A stretch of 11,817 nt of DNA from an uncultured Lachnospiraceae bacterium (lineage in GTDB: Bacteria > Bacillota_A > Clostridia > Lachnospirales > Lachnospiraceae). The notes beneath the pieces are model-generated. The model made no database searches. It was not told where the DNA came from and saw only the letters and a list, made by a program, of their open reading frames with translations. The position numbers and the translations under genes are program-made. Position 1 is the stretch's first letter; every line of letters starts with the position of its first letter. The stretch lies in assembly GCA_947175285.1 (NCBI GenBank), contig CAMWMM010000104.1, forward strand, positions 1 through 11,817. Direction: 5' to 3'. This document shows, one piece after another, positions 6,030 through 11,817 of the stretch.

Positions 6030-6142
6030 GTTTCTGTCGAAAAATGCTGATTTATCAGGACATACATATACGAAGGTCGAAAAGAGGACCGCCTGCAGAT
6101 TCTTCATTTCAAAAATAAATATAAAGAATGGAGAATCAGAAA

Positions 6143-6475
6143 ATGAAGGATATAAAATATATTATTGCCGATAACGTGAAATTATACCGTAAAAAGCAAA
6201 ATTTAACTCAATTTGAACTGGCAGAGAAAGCAGAGCTTTCAGTTGATTCTATAAAGCGGATCGAACATGGGAGCAGAACAATGTCGTTAGAAAATTTTAT
6301 GAGAATAGCAGATGCATTGGATGTTCCCCTATCATATCTCATGTATGAAAATCTAAATCAAATTCCCATAACAGAACGTATTCTGAATATCTTAAACAGT
6401 AAAAGCGAAAAGCAACAGGAATATTTATTACATATGCTTGAAGAAATGTCATTTGGTTTGGACAGGCTCTTTTAG
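6143..6475 (+). CDS. XRE-family (Cro/CI-type) transcriptional regulator
   Basis: A 110-residue DNA-binding protein. Residues about 4-65 form an HTH_3 domain with N-V-K-L-Y-R-K-K-Q-N-L-T-Q-F-E-L-A, then L-S-V-D-S-I-K-R-I-E-H-G (recognition helix region), and the closing M-R-I-A-D-A-L-D-V-P-L-S-Y-L. The rest is a short helical tail, perhaps for dimerisation. I chose the ATG at 6143, since GGAGA (6130-6134) is 8 nt before it; the in-frame ATG at 6128 has no ribosome binding site. A terminator follows at 6493. Target genes are unknown; the adjacent leader hairpin or the neighbouring sigma gene are candidates. Confidence 0.88.
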   Translation: MKDIKYIIADNVKLYRKKQNLTQFELAEKAELSVDSIKRIEHGSRTMSLENFMRIADALDVPLSYLMYENLNQIPITERILNILNSKSEKQQEYLLHMLEEMSFGLDRLF

Positions 6476-6492
6476 CAAGTGAAAAAAGGACG

Positions 6493-6533
6493 AAAAGGTG
6501 TGTAGGAATTTTATGCGCCTTTTTGTTTTTTTG
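6493..6533 (+). terminator. Intrinsic terminator after the XRE gene
   Basis: Bases 6493-6504 pair with 6512-6523 (12 bp with three G-U pairs), with a 7-nt loop, followed by a T-rich tract to 6532. It separates the XRE gene from the sigma-factor gene. Confidence 0.8.
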
Positions 6534-6604
6534 CCTAAAAAGTGAAACCAAATTCTTACAAGCACCGTATTGATGAAAAATTTGAGCAGATAGGATTTGG
6601 AGGA

Positions 6605-7165
6605 ATGGACGAAAAGAGCATACTAAAGAGATTACGGAACAGGGATGAAAAGGCATTTGAAGAAATAATTGATTTGTATGGCGCTTATATTACTGCTATT
6701 GTCAGAAACCTATTAAGCTCAAAGGGAACAAAAGAAGATGTAGAGGAGGTGGTTGCAGACACATTTATTTCATTGTGGAATACGGTTGAAAGGATCAATT
6801 ATGAAGAATATAGCAGCATAAAGGCATACATAGCAGTCATTGCAAGGAATAAAGCAAAAGACTGGTTGAGAATTGCCAAAGTACAGAATCTACAGTTGAT
6901 GGATGATATTCTGGTAATTGATAACAGCGTGGAACAGCTAATAGTCCAAAGAGAACAGCAGAGAATTATAGCAAAAATTTTAGAACAGTTGAAGCCGTTA
7001 GACTGGAAGATTTTTGTGGCGTATTACTACCAGTACAAAAAAGTGAATGAGATTGCGCAGGAGCTTCAGATGAATCCTCAGACAGTAAAAACCAGACTGC
7101 GGCGTGGAAGAGAGGTGCTAAAAAAATTTCTGATCAAAGAGGGATATGGAAGCAATGCAGATTAG
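6605..7165 (+). CDS. ECF-type RNA polymerase sigma factor
   Basis: A 186-residue sigma-70 family protein of the small extracytoplasmic-function type. Region 2 occupies about residues 15-85 (A-F-E-E-I-I-D-L-Y-G-A-Y ... V-A-D-T-F-I-S-L-W), and region 4 about 125-180 with a helix-turn-helix (V-N-E-I-A-Q-E-L-Q-M-N-P-Q-T-V-K-T-R-L-R-R-G-R read in sequence). It would direct RNA polymerase to a small set of promoters. The start is uncertain: ATG 6605 has GGAGG ending 1 nt upstream, too close, but AGGA (6592-6595) lies about 9 nt upstream. A GTG at 6542 adds 21 poorly conserved residues and has no ribosome binding site. The end overlaps the anti-sigma-like frame starting at 7146, the usual coupled sigma/anti-sigma layout. 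Confidence 0.88.
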   Translation: MDEKSILKRLRNRDEKAFEEIIDLYGAYITAIVRNLLSSKGTKEDVEEVVADTFISLWNTVERINYEEYSSIKAYIAVIARNKAKDWLRIAKVQNLQLMDDILVIDNSVEQLIVQREQQRIIAKILEQLKPLDWKIFVAYYYQYKKVNEIAQELQMNPQTVKTRLRRGREVLKKFLIKEGYGSNAD

Positions 7166-7316
7166 GATTAGTGATATGCTTGATAATGCTTCGGAGTTGA
7201 TTGAAGGGAATGGGGAAGTCAAAAATACAACCAACAATGACAGGATCAAGAAAATTGTATTTTCAGAGATTGATTGTACGCCAAGACATAGTGTAAAAAA
7301 GAAGGAGGAAAGGAAC
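7146..7316 (+). pseudogene. Anti-sigma-like N-terminal remnant fused in frame to the hydrolase
   Basis: The frame opens at ATG 7146 (or 7155), overlapping the sigma gene by about 20 bp. Its first residues, I-R-I-S-D-M-L-D-N-A-S-E-L-I-E-G, look like the cytoplasmic start of small clostridial anti-sigma proteins encoded next to such sigma factors. I also see I-K-K-I-V-F-S-E-I and T-P-R, then the frame continues without a stop into the hydrolase start at 7317. A normal anti-sigma would go on for some 100-200 further residues, including a membrane segment. Either a deletion removed the rest, or the 385-residue product is a real fusion in which the hydrolase membrane segment anchors the sigma-binding part. 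Recognition of the N-terminus is by memory of the family, so confidence is moderate. Confidence 0.45.
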
Positions 7317-8303
7317 ATGAGAAAAAAGATATTGAAGATTATGAAATGGGCAGGTTTGATTTTATTGGGAGTTATTGCAGTAATGATGATTTGGAATTTT
7401 ATCTGCAAGAAAGCAGAACAGTCCAAAATTGAAGCTGCGTATGGAACGGTCATAGAAGTGAATGGGCATAATATGGTGGTGGATATAAAGGGAGAGGATA
7501 ACAAAACGACAATCATATTGCTGCCCGGTTGGGGATCGCCTTCGCCCGTCTTAGAATTTCTTCCCCTGGCGGAAGAATTGTCGGCAGATTTCAGGGTTAT
7601 TACCATAGAACCCTTTGGATATGGGCTTTCTGACAGGGTTGGAACGGAACGGGAGATCAGTGTTATCGTGGAAGAACTGCATGAGTGTACCCAAAAGTTA
7701 GGCTGTGAACAGTATTATTTAATGCCGCACTCGCTCTCCGGGTTGTATTCCCTGTACTGGGCGAATACCTATCCGCAGGAAGTAAAGGGCTTTATAGGGA
7801 TTGATCCGTCTGTTCCCAAACAGTCCGATGAAGAGCCGCTCCCGATCAGCATGGTAGCATTGAATAAGTTATCAGCATATTTCCAGAAAGCAAGAAATGT
7901 GTTAGGGATTACCCGTCTATGCTCCATAGGGCATTCGGAAAAGGCAATCTACGCAGATACTTCTTATCCATATTCAGAAAGGGAGTTGGAAGTATTCCGC
8001 ATTTTGTCTATGGATTTCGCATACAGCAAAGATATTATGAATGAAATAGGGCATATGGAGGATAGTCTGGAGTCTGTAAGGGATATGAAATTTCCCGAAA
8101 CAGTCCCGGTATTGCAGTTTGTTTCAGGGGATAACTGTGAGCTGTTGGGAACATGGGAAACGCTGCACAGGGAAGTCATTGCAGAAACGGATAAGAGTGA
8201 AGTGATACTGCTGGAGGGCGGACACTATCTGCACTTTGAGAGGAAGCCGGATCTTGTTGAAAAAGTAAGGGAATGGGTGCGGAGCGTGGAAGAAGGCTTT
8301 TAG
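7317..8303 (+). CDS. Membrane-anchored alpha/beta hydrolase
   Basis: A 328-residue alpha/beta-hydrolase fold protein with an N-terminal membrane segment (about residues 11-29), so the catalytic domain probably faces outside. Visible motifs are L-L-P-G-W-G-S-P-S-P (68-77, oxyanion region), P-H-S-L-S-G (137-142) as the nucleophile elbow with Ser139 at the active position, F-V-S-G-D-N with Asp272 as probable acid, and G-G-H-Y with His303. The usual G-x-S-x-G is altered to P-H-S-L-S. The substrate cannot be told from sequence; esterase or lipase-like activity is likely. GAAGGAGG (7301-7308), 8 nt before ATG 7317, supports this start, but the frame is open back to 7146 and a 385-residue product is possible. 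No terminator follows before the LytTR box at 8310. Confidence 0.8.
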   Translation: MRKKILKIMKWAGLILLGVIAVMMIWNFICKKAEQSKIEAAYGTVIEVNGHNMVVDIKGEDNKTTIILLPGWGSPSPVLEFLPLAEELSADFRVITIEPFGYGLSDRVGTEREISVIVEELHECTQKLGCEQYYLMPHSLSGLYSLYWANTYPQEVKGFIGIDPSVPKQSDEEPLPISMVALNKLSAYFQKARNVLGITRLCSIGHSEKAIYADTSYPYSERELEVFRILSMDFAYSKDIMNEIGHMEDSLESVRDMKFPETVPVLQFVSGDNCELLGTWETLHREVIAETDKSEVILLEGGHYLHFERKPDLVEKVREWVRSVEEGF

Positions 8304-8309
8304 ATATTT

Positions 8310-8376
8310 CCTTTTTCTGCAACAGATAGCCGTTTTCTGCAAGGTCAATGTAATTGATATGTTTTTCTGTTATGAT
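8310..8376 (+). promoter_or_regulatory. LytTR-type direct-repeat promoter of the 122-aa gene
   Basis: CCTTTTTCTGC (8310-8320, one mismatch) and CCGTTTTCTGC (8330-8340) are 20 bp apart, followed by AAGG. A -10-like TATGAT (8371-8376) lies 30 bp after the second copy; the -35 position (8349-8354, TGTAAT) is poor, which fits activator dependence. Transcription would start near 8383, giving a leader of about 134 nt before the ATG at 8517. That leader includes a 7-bp hairpin (8470-8476 with 8484-8490) just before the ribosome binding site. Confidence 0.75.
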
Positions 8377-8516
8377 AAAAATGTATGCCAAAAATTTATG
8401 CATATAGGTATACACAACGGTTAAACTGTTTATATAAATTCAGTAAGGTTAAAAACTCATATTTACGGGAAATGTGGCTTACACACATTTCTGCATTAGA
8501 ACAAGGAGAGTGAGAA

Positions 8517-8885
8517 ATGGATAAATATAAAGAACTGATAAGTCTTTTTTCGGATGTCCTCGAAAAATCGAAGGATTACCATATTGCGTACATCTATCAG
8601 GTGGGTTATGTGTCCTTAGTCGGTCTGTTAAGCAAAGAGGAAGGGCAGAACCTGTCAATGATAGTTGATGAAATCTTTTCCTCGCCGGAGAGCATGGCGG
8701 AAAGTTTACTGCGTAACTGGCGCTGGCAGTGGTTTTATGAGAATAGGGAAATGCTGCCACGAAAAGATTATGATGATATTCGCAGGCTCGATGATGAACT
8801 GCCGGACAGCCTGCGGGATCAATATAAGCAGGATATTCTAATCTGGCAGGAGAAGATACAGGCTGTCTTACAAAAAGAAAGTTAA
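8517..8885 (+). CDS. 122-aa protein of unknown function under a LytTR-type promoter
   Basis: I do not recognise this protein. It is soluble, acidic and probably all-helical, with no signal peptide. It has many aromatic residues in the middle (N-W-R-W-Q-W-F-Y-E-N-R-E) and a charged C-terminal helix (about 80-118). AAGGAGAG (8503-8510), 6 nt before ATG 8517, fixes the start. It stands alone after the LytTR box at 8310, facing the second agr-like operon. Its TAA overlaps the agrB stop codon of the opposite strand in the palindrome TTAA (8882-8885). No terminator is visible after it, so its transcript may run on antisense to agrB. The position suggests a modifier of the signalling system, but that is inference. 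Confidence 0.7.
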   Translation: MDKYKELISLFSDVLEKSKDYHIAYIYQVGYVSLVGLLSKEEGQNLSMIVDEIFSSPESMAESLLRNWRWQWFYENREMLPRKDYDDIRRLDDELPDSLRDQYKQDILIWQEKIQAVLQKES

Positions 8886-9451
8886 GCCTGTTTGTATATC
8901 AGACGTCCGATGAGGGAAGTAGCAGAGATAAAAACAAATACGATTGCTTGAAGAAACATATACCTTGTGTTTTGGGTGAAGATAAAAAATAAAGCCAGTA
9001 AAAAGCTGAAAAGCATCGTAAAATAGGTTCTCTTAATGAATGTGCGGTTTTCCTGTGCATCTACTTCCCGATTTGGATGGTCAACCGGACCGATGACCAA
9101 GATCAGTATGGCAGCAAGCAGATACAGGGCAAAAGAGAGCATAATGGGTATTGTTAAGTATTTCACTGCCAACAGGGAAGATGTGAGTATGAAACAGGAG
9201 CCTATAAAGCAGGCTAAATATGTTTTCATATGCAATCCGCCGCCGTAGGAGCGCATGGGGATAAAAAGCAGGAAAAAGAAAAGGCATTCAGGCAGCATAC
9301 CAAGAAACAGGGCTATTATAATGCTGCATATGGTACTTGCAGACAGTTCCAAAAAGCATTGGAAACCGTACTGGTAGATCTCAACCAGTTCCTCGGTAAT
9401 AATTTCTTTTTCATAGATATAATCCGCTAATTTTTTTGCTAAATATTCCAT
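8882..9451 (-). CDS. agrB: AgrB-type peptide-processing membrane protease (second copy, no agrD seen)
   Basis: A 189-residue AgrB-family protein. The motif R-S-Y-G-G-G-L-H-M-K-T-Y-L-A-C places His74 and Cys81 with the family's seven-residue spacing, and G-P-V-D-H-P-N near residue 124 is the usual loop motif. Five to six hydrophobic segments cover the rest, so it looks active. AAAAAGGAG sits 6 nt before the ATG at 9449-9451. It is the last gene of the minus-strand operon, 36 bp after the kinase. Unlike the copy at 299, it is not followed by an agrD: the 122-aa gene on the other strand begins at its stop codon. It is clearly diverged from the first AgrB (different motif context: G-G-G-L-H against G-G-F-H). 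Its peptide could be encoded elsewhere, or it may act on the AgrD at 880. Confidence 0.92.
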   Translation of the reverse strand: MEYLAKKLADYIYEKEIITEELVEIYQYGFQCFLELSASTICSIIIALFLGMLPECLFFFLLFIPMRSYGGGLHMKTYLACFIGSCFILTSSLLAVKYLTIPIMLSFALYLLAAILILVIGPVDHPNREVDAQENRTFIKRTYFTMLFSFLLALFFIFTQNTRYMFLQAIVFVFISATSLIGRLIYKQA

Positions 9452-9487
9452 GACGGCTCCTTTTTAGAATTTGAAATCAATCATAGG

Positions 9488-10798
9488 TTATCCGGCGTTC
9501 TCTGAATATGAACCATACATGATGACAATAACCTGAAATATATTGTCATTGTCCGTTATATCCATTTGTCCATGATAATTTACAACGGCATGGTTTATGG
9601 ATGAAAGCCCAAGACCGTGATATATGTTATCGGCTTTTGTAGTTAGATAATGCCCGATATTATCCTTTTTCCGCTTTTCCTGATAGTTATTTTTTATGCA
9701 AAGCTGAAAGATGTCTTTGGCATAAGAAATATCAAGGCATATAAATCCCTTTTCGCCCGGAATATCCCGGCAGGCTTCCAGTGCGTTTTCCAGTAAGTTC
9801 CCTAAAACGATGGCTAAATGTCCGCTTTCAAATGGAAGGGAAGCTGGTACAAGGACGTTGACATTAAACTGTATATTATCTTTTTGTGCTGCGGCATATG
9901 CATTATTGATTAAGGAATCCACAACTATGTTACCGCTGCGGGAAACTTCCTCCGGGCGTTCTCCGGTGGCGACATCTAACATCTGCATTATGTATCTCTC
10001 TGCCTCGTTGGTCTGCCCTGCCTGAACCATTCCAAGAAGCCCGGAAAGATGATTTTTCAAATCATGCCGGATTCTGCGGATCTCAAGATAGAGGCTTTCC
10101 CGTTCTTCCGCCTGCTGGCTGCAAAGATCCAGTTGCTGTGCATACAGGCGGTTTTGCTCACGTAGCTCGGCGTTCCGGCTGATCCAGTCGTAGACTTCAA
10201 AGATAACATAGTTTACCACAAGCAGCAGGAAACTCGCTGTGGCAGAGAATATCATATACTCGTTATGGGCAGCCGCAATAAGGAATATATGGTGCATCAT
10301 ATAAATGCTGCTGACTGGTATCAGTAAAATGCTTAAAAAGTAAAGCAGGGGAATTTCGGAATAGTGGTTATCCTTGATACAGTGGCTTATGATAACTGAT
10401 AACAGCAGCATACACATTTTAGATATGAAACTTCCGGCATCCTGAAGCGTTCTGGAATCAAAGCCGATAGACATTAGTATCATCAGGACAATGACTTCCA
10501 CTAGCATCCATACCGTGCATATCAATATAGAAAATATGCAGCGCTGCATGACACTTCTCTTGCGGGTAGCTGAGCTGATCATAAATATCAGCAGGATATT
10601 CCCAAACAATAACAAATGTGGCGGGAATACAGAACTGATATTGTTTATGATCAGAAAGACATAATATATGCCCCACTCTATACAACCTTTCAAATTCCTG
10701 TTCCCCGGTCCCCAAAATACTTTCATGTATTTTCGTATAATGAGAAGATGGAGCAGTGACAGGAGCAGTTCGGGTATCATCGTCAAATATTCAGTCAT
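9488..10798 (-). CDS. AgrC-like GHKL sensor histidine kinase
   Basis: A 436-residue membrane histidine kinase of the HPK10 type. The first 205 residues hold about six hydrophobic segments (peptide-sensing part), followed by a coiled-coil-like stretch (205-240). The phosphorylation site is R-I-R-H-D-L-K-N-H-L with His245. The ATPase domain shows L-G-N-L-L-E-N-A-L-E-A (N-box, Asn338) and H-G-L-G-L-S-S-I (G-box, 394-401). The start ATG lies in an ATGA overlap with the stop of the response regulator gene, so the two are translationally coupled and almost certainly partners. Lack of an intact D-box of the classic type is normal in this family. The likely ligand is a cyclic peptide made through AgrB, but which one is unknown since no agrD is present in this operon. 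Confidence 0.92.
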   Translation of the reverse strand: MTEYLTMIPELLLSLLHLLIIRKYMKVFWGPGNRNLKGCIEWGIYYVFLIINNISSVFPPHLLLFGNILLIFMISSATRKRSVMQRCIFSILICTVWMLVEVIVLMILMSIGFDSRTLQDAGSFISKMCMLLLSVIISHCIKDNHYSEIPLLYFLSILLIPVSSIYMMHHIFLIAAAHNEYMIFSATASFLLLVVNYVIFEVYDWISRNAELREQNRLYAQQLDLCSQQAEERESLYLEIRRIRHDLKNHLSGLLGMVQAGQTNEAERYIMQMLDVATGERPEEVSRSGNIVVDSLINNAYAAAQKDNIQFNVNVLVPASLPFESGHLAIVLGNLLENALEACRDIPGEKGFICLDISYAKDIFQLCIKNNYQEKRKKDNIGHYLTTKADNIYHGLGLSSINHAVVNYHGQMDITDNDNIFQVIVIMYGSYSENAG

Positions 10799-11538
10799 TC
10801 TTCTATGACCGCCTTTCCGCCTGCAATCTTACAAAGCTGCTGGCGCACTTCCTTCTGCCGATCCTCGCTGATTTTCAATTCCATTTCCTTTCCCATGAAA
10901 CTGATAGTAATATTGAAAAAGTTCATTTTCTTCACATAGCCGTAATTCACTAAAAAGGACTGGTGTATACGCAGAAAATATTGCCTGCTTGTTTCCAGTT
11001 CCTTTTCGACATTGTTGAGCTTTCCATAAAAATGTTCATCAGATCCGTCTTTAAGGTGGATATAAACGATTCTGTTATTGCTTTCAAAATAAACGATGTC
11101 TTTTACAGGCACTTTCTGAATTTCCTTGTTAAATGTAAACTGATAGAATACTTCCGTTTCATTGATGCGTTTACAGGATTCCTTAAAATAGCGGGCGAAC
11201 TGGGAATGGTTTAAAGGTTTTGAGAGAAAGCGGAATGGCTCCACTTCAAACAGTTCCTTTAAATATTTATCATAGCCCGATACATAAATCAGTAGTACCG
11301 TCCGGTCTATCTCACGGATACACCGTGCAGCCGTTATTCCGTCTACCTGCTCCATTTCAATGTCAATAAATATAAGTTGATAATGCTCACCGTCCTGAAT
11401 GCTTTTCAGAAGGGTTTTGCCGTCAGAGAATACTTCAGTTTCCACACGGATGCCTAACTTCCGGCTTTCTTGAAATACCAGAGTTTCAATTTCCCCGGTA
11501 AATTTGGAATCATCATCACATATCGCTATTCTCAGCAT
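10795..11538 (-). CDS. AgrA-like LytTR-domain response regulator
   Basis: A 247-residue response regulator. The receiver domain (1-120) has the acidic cluster C-D-D-D (7-10), phosphoacceptor Asp59 in I-F-I-D-I-E-M, and Lys107 in F-L-S-K-P-L. The LytTR DNA-binding domain (about 135-238) shows D-I-V-Y-F-E-S-N-N-R-I-V-Y-I and F-L-R-I-H-Q-S-F-L-V-N. LytTR domains bind short direct repeats two turns apart, so this protein is a natural candidate for the four CCGTTTTCTGC boxes in the window, in competition with any regulator belonging to the left-hand kinase. AGAGGAG lies just before the ATG (11536-11538). The gene starts inside the end of the XRE gene (23-bp overlap) and ends in the ATGA shared with the kinase. 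Confidence 0.93.
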   Translation of the reverse strand: MLRIAICDDDSKFTGEIETLVFQESRKLGIRVETEVFSDGKTLLKSIQDGEHYQLIFIDIEMEQVDGITAARCIREIDRTVLLIYVSGYDKYLKELFEVEPFRFLSKPLNHSQFARYFKESCKRINETEVFYQFTFNKEIQKVPVKDIVYFESNNRIVYIHLKDGSDEHFYGKLNNVEKELETSRQYFLRIHQSFLVNYGYVKKMNFFNITISFMGKEMELKISEDRQKEVRQQLCKIAGGKAVIEE

Positions 11539-11817
11539 TTTGCTCCTCTTTCTTTACAGATGCTTCTTCGCTTTCCTTCTGCGCCTGCTCTAAGCGCTCA
11601 AGTATGCAGCGGAGAGTCTTTTGGTTAATTTCGGATAACTTCTGATAGCGGCGGACAATATCATAGCATCTATCCATTTCCTGATTCATGCGGTACTGTC
11701 CGCTATAATCACGTTTCACATCAGAAATTCCAAGCATATAATCGGCAGTAACATTGTATTTGTCTGATATTTTTATGAGTATATCAGAAGGAATATCATA
11801 AGCGTTATTTTCCATTC
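11516..11817 (-). CDS. XRE-family regulator, C-terminal part (cut by window end)
   Basis: The frame runs to the right edge, so the beginning is missing. The visible 99 residues start inside an HTH_3 domain: Y-D-I-P-S-D-I-L-I-K-I-S-D-K-Y-N-V-T-A-D-Y-M-L-G is the typical end of that domain. A charged helical tail follows, rich in Glu, Gln and Lys. The Met at 11813-11815 sits where a Tyr or Trp of the family's Y-E-x-G motif normally lies, so it is probably internal and not the start. The gene overlaps the response regulator by 23 bp and is the first visible gene of the operon, possibly repressing it or tying it to another signal. Confidence 0.82.
   Translation of the reverse strand, partial: MENNAYDIPSDILIKISDKYNVTADYMLGISDVKRDYSGQYRMNQEMDRCYDIVRRYQKLSEINQKTLRCILERLEQAQKESEEASVKKEEQNAENSDM

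Noticed and set aside
5885..6118. Open frame of 77 codons on the + strand
   Set aside because: No ribosome binding site, a strong terminator hairpin with eight T lies inside it, and the protein has no recognisable pattern.
7118..7606. 162-codon open frame on the - strand
   Set aside because: It is antisense to the sigma/anti-sigma/hydrolase genes, has no supporting ribosome binding site, and its hydrophobic stretches are the mirror of the hydrolase membrane segment codons.
209..8340. Repeated CCGTTTTCTGC units as a possible CRISPR or mobile-element repeat
   Set aside because: They occur only as pairs directly before transcription units with a fixed distance to -10 hexamers, and have no spacer array and no inverted ends.
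8479..8760. 93-codon minus-strand frame after the second agrB, considered as a missing agrD
   Set aside because: Too long, and lacking the amphipathic leader and the Cys + four + x-[EQ]-P-x-x-P pattern. It is a shadow of the 122-aa gene.

Overview
The window looks like a low-GC, Gram-positive gut Clostridia chromosome, most likely Lachnospiraceae. The reasons are strong AGGAGG-type ribosome binding sites, AT-rich intergenic DNA with many U-tract terminators, agr-type peptide signalling genes, and two proteins of a kind I associate with Lachnospiraceae. No tRNA, rRNA, CRISPR array, transposase or integrase is visible.

Left part (1-1141): the tail of a GHKL (AgrC-like) histidine kinase, then agrB and a 49-codon agrD that overlaps the agrB stop, closed by an intrinsic terminator. 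AgrD carries a Cys-Ser-Gly-Phe-Phe candidate ring followed by x-Q-P-x-x-P, as in staphylococcal AgrD. Next (1145-5561) is a probable five-gene unit for exported or cell-surface products. It holds a signal-peptide protein with two PPC-like beta domains, two leaderless proteins of unknown function, and two small paralogous secreted proteins resembling proprotein-convertase P-domains. It ends at a strong terminator.

Middle (5562-8303): a gene-free stretch with a further agr-type promoter that drives only a predicted ~90-nt terminated transcript, then a second hairpin/terminator leader, an XRE-type regulator, an ECF-type sigma factor, a truncated anti-sigma-like reading frame, and a membrane-anchored alpha/beta hydrolase read in the same frame as that remnant.

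Right part: a 122-aa unknown gene (8517-8885, +) faces a minus-strand operon running right to left: XRE regulator (cut by the window end), LytTR response regulator, AgrC-like kinase, AgrB. This second agr-like operon has no visible agrD.

The unifying feature is a 37-bp element built on two direct copies of CCGTTTTCTGC, 20-21 bp apart. It occurs four times, before agrBD, before the exported-protein operon, before the putative small RNA, and before the 122-aa gene. In three of the four, the second copy ends exactly 30 bp before a -10-like hexamer. A two-turn direct repeat is the known binding arrangement of LytTR-domain response regulators such as AgrA. I infer that a LytTR regulator encoded here, or just left of the window, drives a compact quorum-sensing regulon with positive feedback on its own signal genes. 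The biochemical links are inference; the repeats and gene content are seen directly.
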